In this document: piece after piece, positions 1 to 4,328 of the stretch | Layout of the letters: every line of letters starts with the position of its first letter | Position numbering within the stretch: position 1 is the stretch's first letter | NCBI GenBank assembly: GCA_029934815.1 | Contig: JAOZLM010000154.1 | Span: forward strand, 1-5,802 | Source: Desulfocapsa sp. | GTDB taxonomy: Bacteria > Desulfobacterota > Desulfobulbia > Desulfobulbales > Desulfocapsaceae | Direction of reading: 5' to 3' | DNA length: 5,802 nucleotides | Program-made: the position numbers and the translations under genes | Notes under the pieces: model-generated | Seen by the model: the letters and a program-made list of their open reading frames with translations, nothing else | Databases searched by the model: none | Told to the model about the DNA's origin: nothing

Positions 1-62
1 ACCCCAAGAGTACTTCCTTCGGGCGCGTGACGAAGAAGATGAAGAGTTTTTACGATGCCATC
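1..62. mobile_element. MITE-like palindromic repeat, copy A (right end only, cut by window edge)
   Basis: The stretch ends in TTTTTACGATGCCATC (47-62), which differs by one base from the outer right end of copy C (4265-4280). Read on the minus strand, its outer ~35 bases match the left end of copy C (from 4126) with only about three differences, including the shared run AAAAACTCTTCATCTTCTTCG. The AGTAC near position 9 may correspond to the conserved GTAC centre seen in copies B and C. The left half lies outside the window, so length and target duplication cannot be judged. The right end lies 14 bp before the annotated GTG of the downstream response regulator gene. Confidence 0.75.
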
Positions 63-76
63 ATGGTTGCTATTCA

Positions 77-1162
77 GTGAATTCAGTACGTCCTCAGTCA
101 TATCAGCTGCATTGTCTGTCCATAGACGCTGATGAGATTAACCTCCATCTGATCCAGTCCATGGCGGAAGATATTGGTTTGTCAGTCAAAAGCTTTCAGA
201 ATCCTGTGCAGGCATTACGGTACGCAGATTCGAATGTGGTGGATATTGTGATAGTGGATTACCTGTTGCCCGAAATGGATGGAATCGCATTTATTCATAG
301 ATTTCGGGAGCAGTTTGTCGATGTGCCAGTGGTGATGATGTCTGCTGTTTCTGATGATGAAAGTCTGAAGCTGCTCGCGTTGAAGGCCGGTGCCACCGAG
401 TTTTTGAGTAAACCACTGAGTGTTGTCAATTTTAGAGCCAGAATCAGAAATCTGTCCGCATTACGTCAAGCCCAGCGCCAGTTGCAGGATCGGGCATTGT
501 CCCTTGAAGAAGAAGTCGCAGTTGCCACCACTAAGATTGTTGCAAGGGAAATGGAAACCCTTGGTGTCTTGAGTAAAGCTGCTGAATTTAAAGATACTGA
601 CACGGGAAATCACGTGCGCCGAGTGGCCGAATATTCAATGCTGATAGGTAAACGTATTATCAGTGATGAGGCCGAACTTGAACTCCTCTTTCATGCTGCC
701 CCATTGCACGATGTCGGCAAGGTAGGAATCCCCGACACCATTCTTTTGAAACCCGGCAAGCTTACTCTGGAAGAATGGAAAATAATGAAAACACACACCC
801 TTATAGGGGAAAAAATTCTTGCCGGTTGTGAGAACAAAGTACTTGCCGCTGGAGGTATCATTGCCAAAACACATCACGAGCGATTTGATGGAAAGGGTTA
901 TCCGGAGGGTATCGGCGGAGAAGATATTGCCCTTTTGGGCAGGATTGTTGCCATTGCTGATGTTTTTGATGCTCTTACCACCATTCGTCCTTATAAAAAG
1001 GCCTGGCCTTTTGAAAAAGCCATGGCTCTCATTGCGGAAGAGCGTGGAAAACAGTTTGATTCTGTAATGGTTGATGTTTTTCTTCAAAGAAGGGATGAGG
1101 TTCGTCAGATTTTTGAGACACTGCATGATGATTCTGAGTTTGAAGAAGGTGTCTCTGTATAG
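77..1162 (+). CDS. Response regulator with REC and HD-GYP domains (predicted c-di-GMP phosphodiesterase)
   Basis: A two-domain cytoplasmic response regulator that probably hydrolyses cyclic di-GMP when phosphorylated by a sensor kinase (family knowledge). The REC domain spans residues ~11-125. It has D17 in the acidic pocket, phosphoacceptor D61 in VDYLLPEMDG, switch residue S89 and K112 in the SKP motif. A helical, glutamate-rich linker (~129-160) leads to the HD-GYP domain (~160-345), with E169, H178, the H210-D211 pair in LHDVGK, and H265-H266-E267 followed by RFDGKGYP with the GYP at 273-275. All catalytic signatures are present. The second acidic-pocket aspartate of REC is A18, although D19 and E20 follow. 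The start is uncertain: GTG at 77 has no ribosome binding site, and the frame stays open through repeat copy A to the left edge, so the true start may be elsewhere. No partner kinase is visible. It sits upstream of the oxidative-stress cluster, from which a separate promoter divides it, so a functional link is not shown. Confidence 0.9.
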   Translation: MNSVRPQSYQLHCLSIDADEINLHLIQSMAEDIGLSVKSFQNPVQALRYADSNVVDIVIVDYLLPEMDGIAFIHRFREQFVDVPVVMMSAVSDDESLKLLALKAGATEFLSKPLSVVNFRARIRNLSALRQAQRQLQDRALSLEEEVAVATTKIVAREMETLGVLSKAAEFKDTDTGNHVRRVAEYSMLIGKRIISDEAELELLFHAAPLHDVGKVGIPDTILLKPGKLTLEEWKIMKTHTLIGEKILAGCENKVLAAGGIIAKTHHERFDGKGYPEGIGGEDIALLGRIVAIADVFDALTTIRPYKKAWPFEKAMALIAEERGKQFDSVMVDVFLQRRDEVRQIFETLHDDSEFEEGVSV

Positions 1163-1314
1163 TTTATGAAAAAATTCCGTTGAGTTTTCCCTTCTTTTTG
1201 TCTCGATTCCTTCCGGAAAAGTCTCTGATGAAAGTACTTGCAAGCTGTACCACCAGGTATTAGTTCTGTTTTGAGAAAAACTACTAAAAATTGAAAAAAG
1301 GTGATGAAAAGGAC

Positions 1315-1343
1315 TTGACTTGCGAAGAGTTATCATTTACTGT
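1315..1343 (+). promoter_or_regulatory. Candidate sigma-70 promoter of the perR cluster
   Basis: TTGACT (1315-1320) matches the -35 consensus at five of six positions. A 17-bp spacer puts the -10 at TACTGT (1338-1343), which is weak (three of six). TATCAT at 1331-1336 is a better -10 by sequence but is only 10 bp from the -35. Transcription would begin near 1350, about 20 bp before the perR start. The intergenic position ahead of a co-directional gene cluster supports a promoter here, but the exact boxes are an inference. Confidence 0.45.
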
Positions 1344-1362
1344 TGGCAATAATTATCGCAAG
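1319..1362. promoter_or_regulatory. Candidate PerR/Fur-type operator inside a longer inverted repeat
   Basis: CTTGCGA (1319-1325) and TCGCAAG (1356-1362) form a perfect 7-bp inverted repeat, with TTAT/ATAA further inside. At 1349-1356 lies the perfect palindrome ATAATTAT. The segment 1346-1356 matches the core of the PerR box (ATAATnATTAT, known from B. subtilis) at 8 of 10 defined positions; the outer bases match poorly. It overlaps the expected transcription start and abuts the perR ribosome binding site, a sensible place for autorepression. Binding is inferred only. Confidence 0.4.
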
Positions 1363-1370
1363 GAGGTTTT

Positions 1371-1772
1371 ATGCAATTACGAATGACAAATCAGCGCGAA
1401 ATGATTTTGCGCGAGTTAAAAAAATCCAAGGGACATCTCACCGCTGATGAGCTGTATGAACGTGTTAAAAAGTTTATGCCGAGGATCAGTCTGGCAACAG
1501 TTTATAGAAATCTGGAGATTCTTTCAGATGTCAATATGATCAACAAGCTTGAGATTAGTGGACGGCAGAAACGTTTTGATAGTGAACTTGAAGATCATGA
1601 TCATATTTACTGTGTTGAGTGCCATCGCATTGAAAATCTTGACATTGGTGCAAACCAGGTTGAATTGCCAGTGGAAGATGCACATGGATATACCATTACA
1701 GGACGAAGGCTTGAAGTTACAGGGGTCTGTCCCCGGTGTCAGAAAAAAATAGCAAAATCTAAAAAAAAGTAA
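1371..1772 (+). CDS. perR: Fur-family metalloregulator, PerR-like peroxide sensor
   Basis: A 133-residue Fur-family repressor, probably the peroxide-responsive regulator of this cluster. The N-terminal winged helix (~1-70) contains the family signature SLATVYRNLEIL (40-51). The C-terminal dimer domain carries a structural zinc site, C81-x2-C84 and C120-x2-C123. By eye alignment to B. subtilis PerR, the regulatory metal ligands H37, D85, H91 and H93 correspond to H22, D70, H76 and H78, with spacing kept exactly. The fifth ligand, D104, aligns with N89, next to E88. The C-terminus is a lysine-rich tail. The start is firm: AAGGAGG at 1360-1366 lies 4 bp before ATG. The stop codon overlaps the ribosome binding site of the next gene, indicating cotranscription and perhaps coupling. 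In D. vulgaris a perR-type gene sits with rubrerythrin and a rubredoxin-like gene (established), as here. Fur itself cannot be excluded, but neighbours and the truncated N-terminus favour PerR. Confidence 0.88.
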   Translation: MQLRMTNQREMILRELKKSKGHLTADELYERVKKFMPRISLATVYRNLEILSDVNMINKLEISGRQKRFDSELEDHDHIYCVECHRIENLDIGANQVELPVEDAHGYTITGRRLEVTGVCPRCQKKIAKSKKK

Positions 1773-1783
1773 GGAGTTTTACA

Positions 1784-2017
1784 ATGGCTTGTGGAAGTAA
1801 GAAAGGTGAATTGAGTGATAAGCAGAAGGAAGTGCTTGCGGCAATGGCAAAATGCGATGGGCCATGCGGTTCAAAGGATATTGCAGCTGCCATTGATAAA
1901 GAAACCAAGCAAGTCAGTTGTCAGATTACAGCGTTAAAGAAAAAGGGTCTTGTTGATAGCCCTGTCCGCTGCAAATATGCAATAACAAGTGAAGGACAAG
2001 CAGCCCTCAAAGCTTAA
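1784..2017 (+). CDS. Small cysteine-rich winged-helix protein, unrecognised family
   Basis: A 77-residue protein that I cannot assign to a named family. From about residue 10 it reads as a compact winged helix: a first helix (SDKQKEVLAAMAKC), the element GSKDIAAAI (29-37), a recognition-like helix (KQVSCQITALKKKGL, 42-56) and a wing ending in YAITSEGQAAL (65-75). The pattern resembles MarR/ArsR-type DNA-binding cores. Five cysteines are unusual for this size: C3, C24, C28, C46 and C63. C24 and C28 flank the turn before the second helix and could bind metal or form a disulfide. The ribosome binding site AAGGAG (1771-1776) overlaps the perR stop, with a 7-bp spacer to ATG; rubrerythrin follows after 19 bp. 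The context suggests a second regulator or redox-active DNA-binding protein of the same operon. DNA binding is inferred from the fold pattern only. Confidence 0.82.
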   Translation: MACGSKKGELSDKQKEVLAAMAKCDGPCGSKDIAAAIDKETKQVSCQITALKKKGLVDSPVRCKYAITSEGQAALKA

Positions 2018-2023
2018 TCTTTT

Positions 2024-2028
2024 AAGGA
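2024..2028 (+). promoter_or_regulatory. Ribosome binding site fixing the rubrerythrin start
   Basis: AAGGA lies 8 bp before ATG 2037. It supports that start over the in-frame GTG at 1989, which would overlap the preceding gene and add 16 residues absent from the family. Confidence 0.7.
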
Positions 2029-2036
2029 TATTCGAT

Positions 2037-2612
2037 ATGGCTACATTACAGGGAAGTAAAACTGAAAAAAATCTTCTCATCGCCTTTGCCGGTGAGTCGC
2101 AGGCGCGGAATCGGTATTCCTATTACGCAAAAGCTGCAAAAAAAGAAGGGTATGTTCAGATTTCAGCGATTTTTGACCGCACTGCGGAACAGGAACGTGC
2201 TCATGCAAAAACACTATTAAAATTTATGGAAGGTGGTGAGCTTGAAATAACCGCCTCTTATCCCATAACCCCTCCCGGAACCACTGTGGAGAATTTGCAC
2301 AATGCGGCGCAGGGTGAAGAACATGAATTTGAAGAAATGTATCCCGAATTTGCACAAACAGCAGAAGACGAAGGTTTTCCAATAATAGCTGCCACTATGC
2401 GGGCAATCGCTGTGGCTGAAAAACAGCATGCGGCAACCTACAGAGCGCTTATTGCAAATATTGGGGCAGAAACAGTCTTTGAAAAAGAAGAGGACGTCAC
2501 CTGGTATTGCAGTAAGTGTGGGTTTACCCATAAGGGGAGCAAAGCTCCTAAAAAATGTCCGGCATGCAGCCATCCGCAAGGGTACTTTGAGCTGTTGGCG
2601 GACAACTATTGA
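2037..2612 (+). CDS. rbr: Rubrerythrin (non-heme diiron peroxidase)
   Basis: Reduces hydrogen peroxide to water in the cytoplasm of anaerobes, taking electrons from rubredoxin (established). The protein is 191 residues, the same length as D. vulgaris rubrerythrin. The four-helix ferritin-like domain (~1-145) carries the diiron ligands by position: E20 in AGESQARNRY, E53 and H56 in EQERAH, E94 and E97 in GEEHEFEEMY, and E128 and H131 in AEKQH. The C-terminal rubredoxin-like domain has C158-x2-C161 and C174-x2-C177. Every expected ligand is present, so the enzyme should be active. It follows the winged-helix gene by 19 bp and is probably cotranscribed with perR. The last two bases of its TGA stop (2611-2612) are also the first bases of repeat copy B, so the gene ends exactly at the insertion. 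The last residues (FELLADNY) still look like a normal family C-terminus. Confidence 0.97.
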   Translation: MATLQGSKTEKNLLIAFAGESQARNRYSYYAKAAKKEGYVQISAIFDRTAEQERAHAKTLLKFMEGGELEITASYPITPPGTTVENLHNAAQGEEHEFEEMYPEFAQTAEDEGFPIIAATMRAIAVAEKQHAATYRALIANIGAETVFEKEEDVTWYCSKCGFTHKGSKAPKKCPACSHPQGYFELLADNY

Positions 2613-2738
2613 TGAAACCATAAAAACTCTTCATTTACTTCGTTGCTACAACATTTTTATAATTACGACGTATCTCAGTACGCCGAAAGTCTAAAAAAGT
2701 TGCGCGTCTCGCATATGAAGTTTTTTACGAAAACCACT
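2611..2738. mobile_element. MITE-like palindromic repeat, copy B (about 128 bp)
   Basis: The left end (GATGA, then TAAAAACTCTTCAT at 2621-2634, then CTTCGTT) matches the left end of copy C. The right end (ATGAAGTTTTTTACGA at 2715-2730, then CCA) matches its right end in inverted orientation. The centre CGTAT-CTCA-GTACG matches the hairpin tip of copy C (CGTAC-CTTA-GTACG) and keeps pairing with one G-U wobble. The arms between differ from copy C and pair imperfectly (CAAC...TTTTT against AAAAA...GTTG). No direct repeat flanks it. It starts within the rubrerythrin stop codon and ends where peroxiredoxin homology begins. As RNA it would fold into a long imperfect stem, which could affect the rbr-dfx transcript. 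Confidence 0.75.
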
Positions 2739-2985
2739 ACTGCTCGATATGGGTATTGCTCTTCGTGGCCTCTATCTTATTGATAAAGATGGTGTTATCC
2801 GCCATCAGGTGGTTAACGATCTTCCCCTTGGCAGAAATGTTGATGAGGCACTTCGTATGCTTGACGCCCTGCAGTTCACTGAAGAGCATGGTGATGTTTG
2901 TCCCGCCAACTGGAATAAGGGTGACGACGCCATGGAGCCAACTGCAGAAGGTGTTGCCAAGTATCTTTCTGAGCACAATGCGTAA
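2737..2985 (+). pseudogene. Peroxiredoxin (AhpC/2-Cys Prx) C-terminal fragment, 5' end lost
   Basis: The C-terminal ~40% of a typical 2-Cys peroxiredoxin. Homology runs from about GIALRGLYLID through VVNDLPLGRNVDEALRMLDALQF to the resolving-cysteine motif HGDVCPANW and PTAEGVAKYL. Full-length family members have about 200 residues; about 80 remain here. The thioredoxin-like core with the peroxidatic cysteine (usually in a F-x-CP motif near residue 50) is absent, so no peroxidase activity is possible on its own. The remaining frame is intact to TAA at 2983-2985, with no frameshift, suggesting recent loss. The first ATG is 2749, but it has no ribosome binding site; upstream the frame runs into repeat copy B and reaches TGA at 2716. 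It probably was a full gene between rbr and dfx. A short expressed protein is possible but unsupported. Confidence 0.85.
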
Positions 2986-3076
2986 TTTGTAGTTGTTCGC
3001 AACAGTTTGAAACCGGACCGTACCTGTTAGGAGTGTTTGGTTTTGGGCAGTAGTTTTGTTGTTAAACCTGCTTACT

Positions 3077-3082
3077 GGAGGA
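3077..3082 (+). promoter_or_regulatory. Ribosome binding site fixing the desulfoferrodoxin start
   Basis: GGAGGA lies 6 bp before ATG 3089. The longer in-frame start at 3056 would add 11 residues that are not part of the family and that include this site. Confidence 0.75.
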
Positions 3083-3088
3083 TTTATC

Positions 3089-3463
3089 ATGGCAGAACAA
3101 AAAGGGATTTATAAATGTAGTATATGTGGGAATGTTGTGGAAGTATTGCATTCCGGCGGCGGAGATCTTTCCTGCTGTGGTGCTCCCATGGAACAATTAA
3201 AAGAAAACAGTGTGGATGCGGCAACAGAAAAACACGTACCAGTAATTGAAAAAACAGATACAGGATACAAGGTAAGTGTAGGCAGTGTTGCCCACCCCAT
3301 GACTGAAGATCATTATATTGAATGGATTGAACTGATTGCCGGAGAAGAAAGTTATCGTAAATTCCTTCAGCCCGGTGATACACCCGAGGCAGTTTTTGCA
3401 GTATCAGCTGATTCTGTAACCGCCAGAGCACATTGTAATTTGCACGGTGTCTGGAAATCCTGA
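3089..3463 (+). CDS. dfx: Desulfoferrodoxin (two-iron superoxide reductase)
   Basis: Reduces superoxide to hydrogen peroxide without making oxygen, using electrons from rubredoxin (established). The protein is 124 residues, typical of the two-iron class. The N-terminal desulforedoxin domain (~1-37) has C10-x2-C13 and the adjacent pair C29-C30, forming the FeCys4 centre. The C-terminal SOR domain holds the catalytic iron ligands H49 (EKHVP), H69 (VAHPM), H75 (EDHYIEW), C116 and H119 (HCNLHGVW). The conserved lysine K48 beside H49, which attracts superoxide, is present. All positions are one higher than in the D. desulfuricans protein. The gene follows the peroxiredoxin remnant after 103 bp, in which I see no convincing promoter, and precedes the two-domain rubredoxin, its likely electron donor. 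Its product, peroxide, is the substrate of the rubrerythrin upstream. Confidence 0.97.
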   Translation: MAEQKGIYKCSICGNVVEVLHSGGGDLSCCGAPMEQLKENSVDAATEKHVPVIEKTDTGYKVSVGSVAHPMTEDHYIEWIELIAGEESYRKFLQPGDTPEAVFAVSADSVTARAHCNLHGVWKS

Positions 3464-3481
3464 TACCCCAGCTTGTATAAC

Positions 3482-3516
3482 TGTAACTATTCAGCGTACC
3501 CTTCTGAATAGTTACA
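3482..3516. other. Strong stem-loop between dfx and the rubredoxin gene
   Basis: TGTAACTATTCAG (3482-3494) and CTGAATAGTTACA (3504-3516) pair perfectly over 13 bp around a 9-base loop. No T-run follows on either strand, and the stem is AT-rich, so it is not a standard intrinsic terminator. It may be an mRNA processing or stabilising structure that sets the ratio of the two products, or a dyad operator for the rubredoxin gene. The rubredoxin ribosome binding site starts 14 bp after it. Confidence 0.65.
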
Positions 3517-3545
3517 TATGACTTAAAGTAAAGGAGTAGAACGTT

Positions 3546-3965
3546 ATGTCGTTACCAGAAGAAATGTACCAGTGTCAGACAATGAATTGTGGTTATATTT
3601 TTGATCCTGACAGAGGTGATCGTAAAGGAAAGATTAAAAAAGGAACACAATTTAAGGATCTTCCGGAAGACTGGCGATGTCCGGTGTGCGGTGCAACAGT
3701 AAAAGCATTTCGACCACTGGCAGGTCCAGGCTCTGTCCATGAAGAAAATGCACGGCCTGCTGCAGAAACGGGCGGCAAAGTGATAGAAAAAGGCACAGAA
3801 GCAGGCATGGAGAAATACATATGTGATGTTTGTGGGTTTGTGTATGATCCTGTGGTGGGAGATGAGGCGGCCGGTATTGCACCGGGTACAGCCTATGAAG
3901 ATCTACCGGATGATTATGAGTGCCCTGTCTGCGGGGCTGGAAAGGAAGAATTTTCTGCAGCCTGA
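3546..3965 (+). CDS. Two-domain rubredoxin (C-x4-C module fused to a classical rubredoxin)
   Basis: A 139-residue electron carrier with two FeCys4 sites. Domain 1 (~7-58) has C10-x4-C15 and C45-x2-C48. The four-residue gap in the first pair is the form seen in D. desulfuricans Rd-2, unlike the usual two-residue gap. Domain 2 (88-139) is a standard 52-residue rubredoxin with C93-x2-C96 and C126-x2-C129, aromatic residues Y91 and Y100, and the acidic surface typical of rubredoxins. A linker rich in Ala, Gly and Glu (59-87) joins them. Domain 2 starts with a methionine exactly where free rubredoxins start, which suggests fusion of two former genes. Ribosome binding site AAGGAG (3531-3536) lies 9 bp before ATG. 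It is placed between dfx and roo, whose products both accept rubredoxin electrons, so it is the probable hub of the cluster. A two-rubredoxin layout is also known in AlkG, but that context does not apply here. Confidence 0.95.
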   Translation: MSLPEEMYQCQTMNCGYIFDPDRGDRKGKIKKGTQFKDLPEDWRCPVCGATVKAFRPLAGPGSVHEENARPAAETGGKVIEKGTEAGMEKYICDVCGFVYDPVVGDEAAGIAPGTAYEDLPDDYECPVCGAGKEEFSAA

Positions 3966-4007
3966 TTTGTTCCAGTAGTAGTCTTTAATATATAAGCAGT
4001 TGTATTG

Positions 4008-4052
4008 AAAAGCGTGGAACGTAAGAGTTGTCTTCTGCTTCTGCGCTTTTTT
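4008..4052 (+). terminator. Probable intrinsic terminator after the rubredoxin gene
   Basis: AAAAGCG (4008-4014) pairs with CGCTTTT (4044-4050), and the T-run continues to 4052. The loop is long (29 bases), but an inner small stem (AAGA 4023-4026 with TCTT 4031-4034) could compact it. The site lies 43 bp past the rubredoxin stop and would end the perR-to-rubredoxin transcript. The stretch from 4053 to 4118 shows nothing further that I can recognise. Confidence 0.45.
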
Positions 4053-4118
4053 GTGTCAAAAAAATCACTGAAAAACAATGACAAAGATAGCAGACCGTTT
4101 ATACTTCAACAAATCATT

Positions 4119-4125
4119 AAATAAT
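4119..4125 (+). repeat. Left target-site duplication of repeat copy C
   Basis: AAATAAT directly abuts the GATGG end of the repeat. The same seven bases stand directly after the CCATC end at 4281-4287. AT-rich sequence makes chance matches easier, but the exact placement at both ends supports a true duplication. Confidence 0.65.
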
Positions 4126-4280
4126 GATGGATTCGTAAAAACTCTTCATCTTCTTCGTTACTGCAAATTTCATATCATTTCAACGTACCTTAGTACGCTG
4201 AAATGATATGAAATTTCCGGGCCTCGAACATGAAGTTTTTTACAAACCCATCTTGCTTTTGAATTTTTTACGACGCCATC
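4126..4280. mobile_element. MITE-like palindromic repeat, copy C (155 bp, flanked by 7-bp direct repeats)
   Basis: The ends are inverted: GATGGATTCGTAAAAA on the left against TTTTTACGACGCCATC on the right, differing at two positions. Inside is a hairpin with an 18-bp perfect arm (4165-4182 with 4199-4216), one A/C mismatch, then CGTAC-CTTA-GTACG (4184-4197) as the tip. The right side has two nested ends: GAAGTTTTTTACAAACCCATC (4232-4252) and GAATTTTTTACGACGCCATC (4261-4280). Only the outer one is bordered by the direct repeat AAATAAT, so the mobilised unit is 155 bp. No open frame is inside, so movement would need a transposase elsewhere in the genome. Confidence 0.82.
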
Positions 4281-4287
4281 AAATAAT
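4259..4287 (+). promoter_or_regulatory. roo: Candidate roo promoter formed at the repeat end
   Basis: TTGAAT (4259-4264) is a four-of-six -35 match, and 17 bp later AATAAT (4282-4287) is a five-of-six -10 match. The -35 lies in the right end of repeat copy C and the -10 lies in the flanking duplication. Transcription would start near 4294, some 35 bp before the roo ATG. Because a terminator precedes the repeat, roo needs its own promoter. Box assignment is by eye. Confidence 0.4.
4281..4287 (+). repeat. Right target-site duplication of repeat copy C
   Basis: AAATAAT is identical to 4119-4125 and directly follows the CCATC end of the repeat. Together the two mark a 7-bp staggered insertion. 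Confidence 0.65.
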
Positions 4288-4328
4288 ATCTAAGCAATAA
4301 CAACATAATAAAGCAGGAGGATAGAGCA

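Noticed and set aside
635..1336. A 233-codon open frame on the minus strand over the HD-GYP gene
   Set aside because: It lies opposite a gene with complete REC and HD-GYP motifs, and its translation is low-complexity, rich in Ser, Phe and Asn, with no recognisable domain.
1989..2036. Upstream GTG start for rubrerythrin
   Set aside because: It would overlap the preceding gene, lacks a ribosome binding site and adds residues not found in the family; ATG 2037 has AAGGA at a proper distance.
2217..2621. Minus-strand frame over rubrerythrin
   Set aside because: It is opposite a gene with all diiron and rubredoxin ligands; the translation is rich in Cys and Phe, as expected from an antisense reading.
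2992..3003. GTTG-TTCG-CAAC mini hairpin after the peroxiredoxin remnant
   Set aside because: Only a 4-bp stem and no T-run; too weak to call a terminator, although the TTCG loop is a stable type.
1..4280. Reading the repeats as a CRISPR array
   Set aside because: The copies are over 1 kb apart, palindromic and of ~130-155 bp, with genes between them, so there is no repeat-spacer pattern.
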